From assembly GCA_026874595.1 (NCBI GenBank), contig CM049314.1:59377300-59441299 (forward strand): DNA of 64,000 nt, read 5' to 3'. The notes beneath the pieces were generated by a model. It saw only the letters and a program-made list of their open reading frames with translations. It was not told the origin of the DNA and made no database searches. This DNA is from Sipunculus nudus. Its lineage: Eukaryota > Annelida > Sipuncula > Golfingiida > Sipunculidae. A program made the position numbers and the translations under genes. Shown one piece after another: positions 23,875 through 35,519 of the stretch. Within the stretch, counting starts at the first letter, position 1; the number at the start of each line of letters is the position of its first letter.

Positions 23875-24040
23875 TCGTGCGCACGACTTACTAACTTGTG
23901 CGCACGACTTACTAACTTGTGCGCACGACTTACTAACTTGTGCGCACGACTTACTAACTTGTGCGCACGACTTATCATTTCGTGCGCACGACTTATTATT
24001 TCGTGCGCACGACTTATTATTTCGTGCGCATGAAATATTA
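23875..24040. repeat. 21-bp minisatellite with GTGCGCAC palindrome
   Basis: About eight head-to-tail copies of a 21-bp unit (GTGCGCACGACTTACTAACTT, with the later units reading TTATTATTTC). Each unit contains the 8-bp palindrome GTGCGCAC. It lies between the Penelope-like remnant and the integrase pseudogene. Units are contiguous, with no spacers. Confidence 0.95.
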
Positions 24041-24196
24041 GGTTCATTTTGTCCGGCAAGATACCGGTCTATATGTATGAATCTGCAGCGATCAAACGAG
24101 GTTGCCGCAGTGTCATGTATGATCTACCAAGACTTCCATTTGGGTATTTGCGTATATTCGTAGATAAAGTTATGTTTCAGTGTATCTCTCATTAGA

Positions 24197-25028
24197 ATGG
24201 TTGATAGAACTCACCTGATAGAACTTTACTTAAATTTAGGCTATACCTATGAGGAGATTGTAGTAATTCTTGCTGAAAGGCACAGAACCATTATATCTTT
24301 ACGTCATCTTTAAAGGATTTAAAAAGACCTGAACCTATTTCGACGTAAGTTTCACAGTGATCCTGCAGATATTGCGCAATTTATTCAGAATCAATTGCAT
24401 CGGTCTGGTGCACTACATGGTTTCCGGTGAATGCATTTTAAATGCTTGCAACATGGATTCACTGTCCAAAAAGAGACAGTTCGGGAAGTTCTGAGGATAT
24501 TGGATCCTCAAGGCGTAGAAAACCGCCGAAAGAGGGTATTACGACGGCGTCAGTATTCTGTTAAAGGGCCGAACTATCTTTGGCACATCGACTCATATGA
24601 CAAGCTCAAGCCGTTCGGTATTTGTATTTATAAACGCCTGTATTGATGGGTTTTCTCGGAAAATTTTATGGCTTGAAGCCGGACAAACAAACAATGACCC
24701 GCGTGTTATTGCAGGCTATTTTATCAAGACTGTCCTGGCCCTCGATGGCACGGCAGCATGCATACGAGGTGACATGGGGACCGAAAACACGAGAGTAGCC
24801 GATATGTTAGTGTTTCTCCAGGATGCTGCAAATAACGAACAATGCAAAGGATTCTTGTATGGTACTAGCCAACATAATCAAAGAATTGAGTCATGGTGGA
24901 GTATTTTGAGACGTGAAAATGTTCAGTTCTGGATGTCCCTGTTCGAAGACATGAAAGATGATGATAAGTTTTCGGGAGATCACCTGGATAAAGCTTTGAT
25001 TCAGTTCTGCTTTATGGATCTCATAAAG
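24197..25028 (+). pseudogene. DDE integrase-core gene, exon 1 (decayed)
   Basis: Encodes an integrase-core protein of a family common in fish and invertebrates. An N-terminal helix-turn-helix-like part starts at ATG 24197 (LIELYLNLGYTYEEIVVILAE). It is followed by LRRRQYSVKGPNYLWHIDSYD and the core, ending FMDLIK at a consensus splice donor (exon end 25028, GTAAGT next). The DDE triad is visible: Asp codon 24590-24592 (HID), Asp 24771-24773 (GDMGTEN) and Glu 24888-24890 (QRIESWW), with 38 residues between the last two. Defects are TAA stops and a shift around 24311-24325, TGA at about 24428 where Trp is expected (GFR-stop-MHFKCL), and a +1 shift near 24626-24632 after KPFGICI. The intact intron shows it is not a processed copy. 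Function in the family is unknown; it may derive from a transposon. Confidence 0.75.
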
Positions 25029-25439
25029 GTAAGTTATCTATTTGTCTTTGTAAATTAAAAACAATTTTTCACCAAACATTTGATTACAAAATGTTAGGTC
25101 ATAAGTTCAACTTGCTGTAAGAGTGATTCTTATTATTGGTGCAAAAAGCATAATTCTGTTTCATATCATAGGCCTTTAAAGGGTTATGTTTACTTGAAAA
25201 ATGTTTTGGTGACATAAAATTGTTTTGATATTTGAATGCAGTATTGGTACCCCCCCCCCCCCCCCCCCAAACCCCGTGGTGACCTGAGTTTTTTGCCTGA
25301 GTTTTTCCTGAGACAAATATATTTAAAAATACGAATTTGTACATGGCGCAACCTGTTTTGTTTATGTGAAAGCTATGCAAGATGGATGGACAATTTAAGG
25401 CTGATACATTTAACTACTCCTGAGATAAATGCATGATTG

Positions 25440-26130
25440 TAATGTACATATGCATGCTAATGGCGCCACCCAGATCGTGGACTAGAACTCTACCCAAGAT
25501 AGATGTACATGCAAAATGCTTAGCAGATTCGCAAAGACACGCCTGAGAAAAGAGCATCAGCGTATTCAATGAAAACAGGACGGTAGGTGGCGCTATCTGT
25601 CTGGTCTACGGCAAAGCTATTCAAGATGGTAAACGTGCAAAAGTTTAGGTTAAAACATCCTCAGAATTGTGAAATATTCACTCAAAACAAATTTATAGAT
25701 GGACGTTACGAAGCGACCGCAAACGATATAAGGTGACGCCACCAGGCTTGTGTGCGATATTAAGTAATAAAATATCTGTGGACATATCAGGCGCATCCCT
25801 TTGAATAATCCTAAGATAATTTCATGGATATATTCTACGAATACGTGAATACAGATGGCGCCACCTGCCTGTCTATGAGAAAGCTATCAAAGATAGATGG
25901 ACATGCAAACTTTCAGGTCAACACAATGAACCACCAATGGGATATGAATGATTTTCACCCTATGCAAACGCACGGATGGCCTCAACTCAAAAACTATTGA
26001 AAATGGCGCCACCAGTCTTAAGTACGAGAGGAACTTATCCAAGATCTATTTACATGCACCACTGCCGCCCAGTACACTGGAACACAAATAAGGTATTATC
26101 ACTATAGAAGACACAAATGGACACTGTCGG
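25440..26130 (+). repeat. GGCGCCACC short-repeat cluster 1
   Basis: About five degenerate units of roughly 130-150 bp. Each has a variant of GGTGGCGCCACC (at about 25462, 25585, 25733, 25857 and 26005) followed by 'gaaagctat.caagat.gatg.acatgcaaa.tt..aggt'. The same family recurs at 62.1-63.5 kb. Confidence 0.65.
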
Positions 26131-26399
26131 GTTCAGAAAGGTTGGCCCAGTTGTCGCAGTTCTCCGAAATGCACACGCCGGGGGCTGAATATATAACATC
26201 AGCAAAACTATCTGAGCACATAAAATTATACTTAAACATATTTTATCATTTATATGTTTAATTTCGTAGATAAGTCTGTGATATATCCGGATATCAGACG
26301 GTACAGTAATATTATAAAGTGTGGGTTTTGCATAAGCCTACTACAGTTTATCAAATGCACTTATCACACACATGACCATCGTGTGATGGTTTCAGTGTC

Positions 26400-27310
26400 T
26401 ACAAACAAGTGTTGATCCATTATGCGCAATATAGTAATTTGTTCCTGAAATCTGTGGAATCAGTAATAAAGATGATAAAGTTAAAATCATATATATAAAA
26501 TATGTAGGTTTAGTGGATGCAATCCCAACTTGTTGGAAAAGAGAGTTAAAGAATAATCCTTGTTTAGAAGTACAAGAATATACGGTGGACAAAATAATAA
26601 ATATGAAAAATACAACTCAGTTTGTATACTTAAATATTATTAATTCTGTCTCTTCGAAACCAGAAAAGTAAATAGAGAAATGGATTGGTGAACTAAGGCT
26701 ACCACTTAATCCTCTTTTATATAAAATGAAGAAAAGCGAAACTGAACTCTGTTCATTCTGTAAAAAACAAAAGGAAACTTATCTAAATATATTTTACCAC
26801 TGTGAAGTAACCAATTAAATTGTTAATAGCTTTTGAAAATTGGTCAAAAGATCTAGAACAATCTTTAAACTTAGGCAATGTAACAGGAACAGTATTAATA
26901 TCAAACATCTCAGGTGACAGCCTACTTGATACCTTATTACTATTATTAAAACATTATATATATATCTGCAAATGTAGAGAGAAATTACCAACATTCTCTG
27001 TGTATAAAAGTTATGTCACACAGATTTATAAAATGGAAAAACAAATTGCGAGTGGGAAGGGTAAAATAGAGAAACATAAACAAAAGTGGAAGAACTTTCA
27101 AAACATACATATTGAAAACGAATAAAACAACATAAAGATAAAAACCCATTTAACCCACATTTTGATTTAGAACAAAAGTTTTATCTCTGTTATGTACCTA
27201 TGTTATTTGTATCTGTTTTGTATGTATGACTTTCAATTGTCTTTGTCTACATTTTGTCTTTATGTACAATGTACCTTATTGTTTGTACTATTTGTTTGGA
27301 AAAAAAATCA
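26400..27310 (+). mobile_element. 5'-truncated LINE fragment (L1/Tx1-type ORF2 C-terminus)
   Basis: The plus strand reads out the C-terminal end of a LINE ORF2. First comes a helical stretch (GLVDAIPTCWKRELKNN), then the zinc-finger-like LCSFCKKQKETYLNIFYHC near 26750-26810. After a stop, 26820-27125 gives KHYIYICKCREKLPTFSVYK and a basic end. This matches in layout the C-terminus of the complete LINE at 50404-56031 (CSFCFIEHETIIHLFFHC, then a LLYKYVLYKHRE-type helix). It has in-frame stops and no endonuclease or RT, so it is a dead 5'-truncated copy in sense orientation within the integrase intron. Confidence 0.7.
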
Positions 27311-27494
27311 TATATGACTTAGGCGAATCGATGATCTCTCTGTGTGTTTGGGTGGTGGCGGGGAGGAATGGGGAGCACATAATGTCTTCATAAAGTGGGA
27401 AATTCAGCCAATAATAAATATGACTTACAATGACATCAATTCTATAACCCATGCTCCATGACCATGGATGATGAGATTTTTGTCACCTGTCGTA

Positions 27495-27662
27495 CTCAAA
27501 AACCGTAGCTGTAAAGGCTTGACTGTGGATCCTTTCCGCATTTCAGTTGACTGTGAATGGCTGTATATCTTTGTAGTTCTAAAACCGTAGCTGTAAAGGC
27601 TTGACTGTTAATCCTTTTTTCCATTACAGTTTACTCTTCATTGCTGTATATCTTTGCTGTTC
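27495..27662 (+). repeat. Two-copy tandem repeat of about 82 bp
   Basis: 'aaaaccgtagctgtaaaggc' followed by 'ttgactgt..atcctt' and 'gctgtatatctttg..gttc' occurs twice in a row, just upstream of the intron acceptor. Confidence 0.8.
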
Positions 27663-27754
27663 AAGAAGTAACTCGGTGTTATTTATATTTATATGCAGCC
27701 TTGCATGAAGAACTTCTGTATGTCCTGATATGCCATACATTCTTTTCTTTATAG

Positions 27755-28081
27755 AAGGAACTCTCCGAAGTTAGTAGGGTCTGGAATTCCCATCGAATAA
27801 GACCAGCACCGAATACAGTAAAAGGCCGACCTGCCTTAATCTTCAGTTTGCCCCAGTTATATAACACAATAGATTATCTATGCGACGTGGATCCTGAGAG
27901 AGTGGAGATTTGCATTGACGAGTGCAAGTTCGAAAATGGGGTGCCTTGTGATGAAGATATATTTCAACTTGCCAACATATACATGGGCGAAAATGGATTA
28001 GTAGTGCCAGTGGATCCATATGAAGCGGCACAGTTGTACTTACTGCTCAGAGAGGCTTTCAGACGAGACTTAAATCTTTGA
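27755..28081 (+). pseudogene. DDE integrase-core gene, exon 2
   Basis: Open from the acceptor at 27754 to TGA at 28081 (108 codons), in phase with exon 1. It encodes the conserved C-terminal region, with VWNSHRIRP, GRPALIFSLPQLY, CDEDIFQLANIYMGENGL and DPYEAAQLYLLLREAFRRDL. This exon shows no disabling change; the damage is confined to exon 1. It is listed as a pseudogene because the whole gene cannot be translated from exon 1 as sequenced. Confidence 0.7.
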
Positions 28082-28446
28082 CTCAGAATTAACACTGGAA
28101 CAAACGTGTGTTTATGTATTATATTTTTGAAACATGATGATTTCTGCAAACAGTATCTAATTTGTATGATAATGAAAGTTGTGATACTGTTGTAGCCTTT
28201 ATTTTATAAAAATCTCTTTTTACGTCTAACTCATACATTGGAAATACCAGCGTTTCCAGGGACGTATCTAGTGAAGCCGGGAGAAGCTACCTAACATGCT
28301 AAAATTCAGGTGGTATACTTTTATGTGGTTTATACTTAGTTAGTCTTGGTATTCTGCTATACTAGATTTTTCATGTCGCCAACAATCTTAAAATCCTAGA
28401 TTGGAGAAAATATATGTAAAGGAATCCAACCACGGTAGACAAATTT

Positions 28447-28653
28447 CTAATTTATTTCCTGCATTCTTTTTATTCCGAGGACATTATTGGCTCCATATAC
28501 CTCGCATACAGAATCAGGATCAGAACTTCGTATGGTTAAAGAGGGAACTTCATCACTTTTAACCACTGACATAATTCGACAAAAATTAACACGGTCTATA
28601 GATTTCGTCTCACCATTATATTCAACTCTTAATAACATAGCTTTTGAGCACAC
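28447..28653 (-). CDS. Small hypothetical frame of unknown function
   Basis: A 68-codon frame from ATG (28653) to TAG, with balanced amino-acid use (MLLRVEYNGETKSIDRVNF and onward) that looks more protein-like than the surrounding random frames. It has no recognised domain, no neighbours on the same strand and a possible internal splice donor (GAGGTATAT). It could be a lone exon or a chance frame. Confidence 0.2.
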   Translation of the reverse strand: MCSKAMLLRVEYNGETKSIDRVNFCRIMSVVKSDEVPSLTIRSSDPDSVCEVYGANNVLGIKRMQEIN

Positions 28654-28681
28654 ATGATATAGGGAGTGATTAGGGGGTGTA

Positions 28682-29838
28682 ATTGGTCATGAAGATCAAG
28701 GCATCAGTTCTAGTACATCACAGTTGAATCATGTTATGTGATGTATTTGTTTAATATTGGGGACATAAAGCTGGTTAGTGCTTATCGGGGATTCATGAGT
28801 TAATTACTGTCGTTCATTGTTTTGTTTGTATTGTTGTTCCAAAAGAAACTGGAATAAATTTCTAGTATAACCAAACCAATGACTTGGGACCTTTCAGTCT
28901 GATTTAATTTCTTCATCTTTTATAAAAAGGAACACCGCAAGGGTACATAATACGCCTATTGCGTGTCTGTGACCTCTTAGCTCACTAAATATGCATAAGG
29001 TTTGCCGAGAATTTAATTCAGGCTAGAAACGCTATTAATTTAATATATATCATAAGTATCATGAAAATCCATCAGTCATTATGATACTACCAAAGTATGG
29101 TGTTCCTCTTACCTTATTAATGTCACCAGAGGACTGTGACTTGGTTATTGTATTGCATTTGTCAAGCAGGGAGTAAAACCAGATGATTTTTTTGATAATT
29201 TATTGTACATTTATAGGGTGAATCATGTTTAAATATTAGCGTGAGAACTTTAGTTAAAAAAACACACGTGTCTCATTTGATGTTAATTTCAAAGCAGTTA
29301 AATGGTAAGGGGGCACACATGGCTCATTTGATGTTACTTTCAGTACAATTTAAATTAATCGGAGCCGTTTCTATAGAACGAGGGTTTGTCTTAGATTTCA
29401 AAGGAATAGCACCTGTTTAGTTTTGTCTCTGGAGGCGTATCAAAATTAACATTCATGTAGTAATTGGCAGTCGGCATAATTGAGAGTGTTGGCCAGAGGA
29501 CGATCAAGTCTGGTGACGTCTGCAAGCATATATAAGTCGTGAGGAGGACGATATTCGAGAGAAGTGCCCTTTCTAGTTCGGTATAGCCTGATCGACAGTC
29601 CGGGGGCAGGTGACGTCTCCGTGTGTCACAGTCGAAACAGCTGAGAGATGATGTATAGAAGCGTAGATAGTCGGTGCATGTCTAGGGAAGGCCACAGTGA
29701 TTTCTCTGTTAATAATTTCAGATAGAGTATCGCTTTTTGCAGACGGACCCCTGTTAACGATCGAACAACCAGACGGGAGGACGATTGCCAAAGACCCATC
29801 GCTGTAGCTCGGCATAATTGAAAGTCAGCTTACAAGAC
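28682..29838. other. Non-coding stretch with a possible small insertion
   Basis: No gene is seen. 29472-29488 and 29811-29827 share TCGGCATAATTGAGAGT / TCGGCATAATTGAAAGT (one mismatch), bracketing about 320 bp of higher-GC DNA. That DNA has CATATATAAG near 29529, which could be an inserted element with a promoter. Confidence 0.35.
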
Positions 29839-32800
29839 GATTAGAGGTCACGCGCTTGCCGGAAAAACGCTGGCTCAAATTGGAGGACAAATAACCGAAC
29901 ATGACATAAAGAAGACTAATAGGAAGAAAATCAGCCATTCTTTGATTAGCGATAAATATTGGACCAGTATTGACAAAGTAACGATAGAAATAATATTTTT
30001 TTTTGTTTTCATGACTTTGACCTTGAATTTAACCTATTTAAAAATAAACATACAGCTTCAAGAAATCGTTCCGATATGCGATAGGTTAAATTGCAAAGTG
30101 ATAAGGCCTGGTAGGTAAACTGTGGCCTGTAGAATGCTATTAAAACAGAGGCAAGAACCAGCATGAAGGCAAAATTTAGGACAACTGACAAACAAACAGA
30201 CATATTGACAAAGTGACACAAAGCTGAGACCAGTTAATAAGACTAAGTAATGCAGAGGACGAAGGTGACAAAAATGAGCCAAAGTTTGTGAAGATAGGAC
30301 CAGAATTGACAAAGTTATGAGGAAAATAACATTTTGAAATGTGTTGAAGTGACCAACATACTGACAATATGACACAAAGTTAGGAGCAGATGACTTGACC
30401 AAGTTATGAAGAAAACCCAGAGGAAGAAATTAGCTTAAGTTTATGTAATTAAGGATTATAGCCTCAGATATATGGCTAAAAATGATATGTTGTATTGTTT
30501 CAAGTGCAGCACCACCTAGCAGTTATTTTCCAAAAACGAAAAATCACCTTCGAGATACAAGTGTATGACATTAGATGTATCAGTTTAAAAAGGATTCCTG
30601 CAAAACTGTGGCCTGTAGAATGCTACATGTAGGACACAAAAACCAGCAATAAAGCGAAATTGAGGACAACTGACAGACAGACAGACATAATGAAAAAGCA
30701 GCACAAAGTTGAGACAAGGAGACTAGACTATGTTATGTAGATGCCAGAGAGAAAGTAATTAAGCTATAGTTTATGTAATTCAGGTTTATAGTTTCGGAGA
30801 TATTGTCAATAATGATACTGGGATGAAGTTCGAGTGCAGCGCCCCCTAGGGGCCATTTCCCGAAAATGAAAAATCAGTTTTGAGATATTTGTGTAAAGCT
30901 TAAGATTCACCAGTTTCAATAAGATTCCTGCAAAACTGTGGCCTGTAGAATGCTTTATGTAGGACGCAAGAACCAGCAATAAGACGAAATTAAGGTAAAC
31001 TGACAGACAGACAGACATACTGACAAAGTAGCACAAATTTGAGAAAGGATGACAAGATCATGTTATAAAGAAGAAGCAGAGGAAGAAAATGAGCCTAAGA
31101 TTGTGAAAATATGACAAAAATTGACAAAGATGAAAGTAAATTTTTACGTTTTTCGATGACCATGACCTTTGATGACCAAAACAATAGTCTTCCAGCATTT
31201 TTGACTTTCAATCAACCCTGTAAGTTTCAAATCAATTGCTACAAAATTGTGGCCAAGAGACTACTGACAAACTAACAAACTAGACTACCTGAGGTCGAGA
31301 GCTTGCCGGAAATGACATAGAAATAGTCAGATGAATGAACAAGGAAGAGAGAAAAAAAGACCCCTTGCTTGTGAAGATAAGACCAATATTGCCAAAGGTA
31401 TGAGGCAAATAAGACTTTGAAGTGTTTAGATGACTTTGACTTTGACCTATTTTGACAATGCACATAAAACTTCCAGAAATCTTTAAGACATACGACATAT
31501 GAAGTTACAAAGTGAAAAAAATGTTATATGTAAGACGCATGAAACAGCAAGCAGGAGAAATTGAAACAGCTGACAAACAGACAGACTTATTGTCAAAGCG
31601 ACACAAGATTGAGACCAGCCAGCCTAACCGGTTTATTGGGAAGACTCAAAAGAAGAAAATAAGCTATAGTTTATGTATTTGAGGTTTATAGTTTTGGAGA
31701 TATGTAGGGGAGGTTCAAATGCACCGCCCCCTAGCGGCCATATACGGACAAAGGAAATTCACTTTCTTGATATTACTGTAAGACATAACACGTACCAGTT
31801 TCAGGAGGATTGATGGGAAACTATGGCCTGTAGAATGCTATATTGGAGACGCAAGAACAAGCTAGCAGGCGAATTAGAGGACAACTAACAAACAGACAGA
31901 CATACTGGCTACGTAACACTAAATTGAGGCCAAATGACTAAACCCGGTTATGGAAAAGAATCAGAGTAAAACAATAAGCTATAGTTTTTGTAACTGAGGT
32001 TCATATAGTTTTGAGAGATATTGCCAAAAACTGACATGTGCGGGAGGTTGGACTGCAGCGCCACCTAGCGGCCTTATCCGGAAAATGAAAAAATCTTATT
32101 CGAGATATTAATGTGAGAAAGTAATGGGCCAGTTTCAAAATGATTCCTGCAAGACTGTGGCCTGTAGAATGCTATAAGTAAGACACAAGAACCAGGAAGC
32201 AGGCGAAACTGACAACAACTGACAAACAGACAGACATACTGACAAATTGACACAAGATCAAAAACAGTCGACCAGACCAGGTAATAGAGAAGGTTCAAAG
32301 GAAGAAATCTGACATAATTTTGGGAATATAGGACTAATATTGACAAAGTTATTATGAAAATAAAGAAAATATGTTTTTTATGACCCTGACCTTTAACTTA
32401 TATTTAACAAATCAATAGGGTTCCAGTACTTTTGATTGTCTACCAGCTGTGCAAGTTTGATAGCAATTGCTGTAAAATTGTGGCCTGTAGAGTAGTTACA
32501 AACACACACACAAACATCCACAAACAAACAAACAAACAAACTAGACGACCATAGGTCGAACGCTTGCCGGAATTTTAAAATGATAGACAGACGGACAGAA
32601 AGATCAAACAGTCGGTTTTCTATATTTTATAGTTACTTTTAGAGTGATTTCTCGGATTCTGTGGCCTGTTGAACGACATATATCTCAAATAAAAACATAA
32701 AAGCAGAGACAGCTTACATTAACTGACAAACAGACAGACATACTGACAAAATGACACAAGATTGACACCAGAGGACTTTACCTGGTTATGGAGAATACTC

Positions 32801-33090
32801 AGACGAAGAAAATAAGCTATAGTTTATGTAATTGAGGCTTATTATTTCTGAGATATGGCTAAAACATGATATGTTGGAGAGGTTCGCATCAAGCGCCCAC
32901 TAGCGGCCATATCCGGAAAATGAAAAACTGCTTTGGGATAATACTGTAAGATATAAGATATATCAGTTTCAAAATGATTCCTGCTTACTTGTGGACTCAT
33001 ACTATTACTAAGCGATATCTCGAAATATCTCGTTTGACATGATGTTGTACGAGATATTGCAAGACTTGTAATATAATCAAATAACACTTC
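29839..33090. repeat. Complex satellite array, part 1 (diverged monomers)
   Basis: Head-to-tail monomers of roughly 330 bp with the recurring order 'gtggcctgtagaatgct', 'gacaactgacaaacagac', 'aagctatagtttatgtaa', 'ttttggagatat', 'cagcgccccctagcggcc', 'tgaaaaat..tttcgagatatt' and 'agtttcaaaa.gattcctgc'. CTAGCGG cores lie at about 30511, 30841, 31725, 32059 and 32894. Linkers between groups carry 'aactagacgacc..aggtcgaacgcttgccgg' and 'gaccttgacctttgacc'. Monomers here are more diverged than at 37-44 kb. Minus-strand frames rich in SVCLSV are products of the repeat. Confidence 0.9.
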
Positions 33091-33697
33091 TTGTATGTTA
33101 CCTGATACAAAAAAAACTAGACCTCTCTAGCTTTTAACTCCCAAAGTTAGAAAAATAAGACCCCATCATGAATTTCCCCCTAAAATGCGTAATTAAGGTT
33201 ACAGCAAATTTGAGGCATCTACACACCAAAAGAAAGGCCTGGGAATGACAATGAAAATGAGCTAGGGTTGAAGTAGATACGACTTAAATTAACAATGATA
33301 TGAGGGAAAAAAAACTATTTTTGGGGTTTTTGTGACCTTGACCTTTCACAGATCATGGCCAAAACAATGGCACCGAGGGACATTTATTTTACAGAATTCC
33401 TGTAAATATGGGCAATTAAATCACAGATGACGTGTGAACATCACAAAATGGTTAATTATATATATCAAGTATGTTAACTTAAATTGAATATACTGAGTGA
33501 ATTATTGAATAAAACAGGCGTGTAACAGAAATTGAAATCATTTTTAAAGATTGTCTGTATGTATATTGATATTTAAAATAGGAACCACCCTGTTTATACA
33601 CAAGAAGAAAAAAAAATTAAATGCATGTATGATACGGATATTATCTATGAGAGTCCTAAATCTTTTTTATTTTGTTAAAAGATGTGGTTTGACCAGT

Positions 33698-33742
<45 letters not shown>

Positions 33743-33776
33743 TATATATATATATATGTGTGTGTTTATATATGTT

Positions 33777-33840
<64 letters not shown>

Positions 33841-35519
33841 GACAAAATAATATCATTTAAGTAACAAAACCCAAGTATGGTGGGGTCAAAACCGCCACAC
33901 AGGTCATTTATGTACATGTATAAGACATATACTATATACTGGTGGGTAAGACCTGTATGAGCGGCCCAAATCCCACTGTTCTGCCAGTAATCCTTTCTTG
34001 GCTTCTCTTGGAGGGTAAAATAAAATGTGCCGCTCTCCAAGTTCAAGTTTCATAGGCCTATGGCAATTCTTTATTTTAAATCTTCCTTTTAACTTTCATG
34101 TTCCGTATATTGTATATATGACAATGAGAACTGTCAATAAAATCTTATGGTGAATTTGTGAGATAAATGTTGTATTTGTTTTTAGTAAAAAAAAGACACT
34201 GCATGCGATACATCCAGATATTATTTACATGAAAATAATATCCTTTAATCTGTAATAAAGTAAGTATTAATTTTACTTTAACTATAACTATTGAAAGTTA
34301 ACACTTCGTATATTATTAAATATTGTCAATGAATATTATTTATCTTGTGTATTGTTGGAATAAACAGTGTAATGATCGTATTCTTATTACATGTGTGATT
34401 CCAAGTGATTTTTTTTTATTTGTTTTAATAATTACCAAAAGATGCATCTTCCCTTTTACTTTAATGAACAGCTTAATTATTCAAGAATGTAGGCCTACCT
34501 TTCATTGTATTTCGGTAGATTCTTGATGTTTTTCGGTATTCTTTTTCATTTGAATAATGAGAATATATATGTCGATCACCAAAATTTGAGTCGAGTTAGC
34601 GCTTTGTCAGTACAACAAATCTGTAACTAACATCCATAACAGCGATCTTGCATCTTTGAATGCAAGTGAATGTCCATTGGTTCATTTTTAACATGGGTAC
34701 AATATAAAAAGAACTATACAATTAAATTCGTATCCTCGTCCTTAAACAGTTACTAACCTTTTCACCAGAGATATATGCCAAGTACATGTATATAAGTAAT
34801 CACAGGAGAAAACATATCTTCGCATGCACATGACCACATCAATACATTGACTGGGACACGCGCTTCGACAGGACCAAGATTGTTACATTTTGTTTAAACT
34901 CATTAGGAGCTGCTGTGAAGAGTGACGCGCATATGTAGGGTAAATGTAACATTTTTTACTCTGTTTACCAATGTTTAACAAAAGAGGGGGTACAGGAACA
35001 TAATTATAGGCTGTGTCTTATGACTTTCTGAAACTGGCATATAAAATGTCCATATGGACTCATATATGGATGCGTCAAATTAAGCGTTGTCCAATCCCTG
35101 CGTTTCTCCTCCTCTTAACAGAAATGTCAAACGGGCCCGCGTGCAGGTTACAGAGCCCGAAGGCTTCCGTGGCAACCACCATAGCAACCGTGTGGGCCTA
35201 ATTCACAGGCGCGGACTGAAAAAAAGCAGGTCCGGACTGAATGCATGTTACTTATGAAAGGGACACATTGTGTGCTTTCTTTGATGTCATGCAAAGAGTG
35301 TCTGTAGTTACATATTTTATACGGCGAAGGCTATAATTTTTGCAGTCATGGGAAAGCGTGTCTGTCTTTCATACTAAAACGCGTGCATGCATGCGTGATG
35401 GCATATGTATACGTGCATGCGGGTTTCCATTTTTTACAAAGTTGCTAAAACGTGTGGGGACCGTGCATAATTAAACAAAAAAAGCCATGGGCAGAAAGGC
35501 CATGAAATGCCCATTCATA
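33091..35519. other. Interruption of the satellite array
   Basis: Holds a last linker with 'gtgaccttgacctttcac' (about 33340), a TA/GTAT microsatellite at 33700-33836 and unique AT-rich DNA with no convincing gene. An AATAAA with a plus-strand 3'-end look lies near 34137. GCATGC/GTATAC-rich words occur near 35380-35425. Short frames are not supported. Confidence 0.55.
33700..33836. repeat. TA-rich microsatellite
   Basis: About 137 bp of TA with interspersed GTTTATA and GTGTGT. It produces Tyr-Ile frames on both strands. Confidence 0.95.

Larger units (their letters stand above)
25029..27754 (+). other. Intron of the integrase-core gene
   Basis: A 2.7-kb intron bounded by GTAAGT at 25029 and TTCTTTATAG at 27754, phase 0, with the frame continuing from DLIK into KELSEVSRVW. 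It holds a C-run (about 25250-25268), GGCGCCACC repeats, a LINE fragment and an 80-bp tandem duplication, listed separately. Confidence 0.7.

Noticed and set aside
23797-24059. Repetitive CARLTNL / SRAHKLV frames that could look like a repeat protein or a CRISPR array
   Set aside because: They are the two-strand translation of a 21-bp minisatellite. The repeats are contiguous without spacers, and the DNA is animal.
33551-34046. Tyr/Ile-rich frames on both strands
   Set aside because: Produced by a TA/GT microsatellite; the adjoining non-repeat residues have no recognisable motif.
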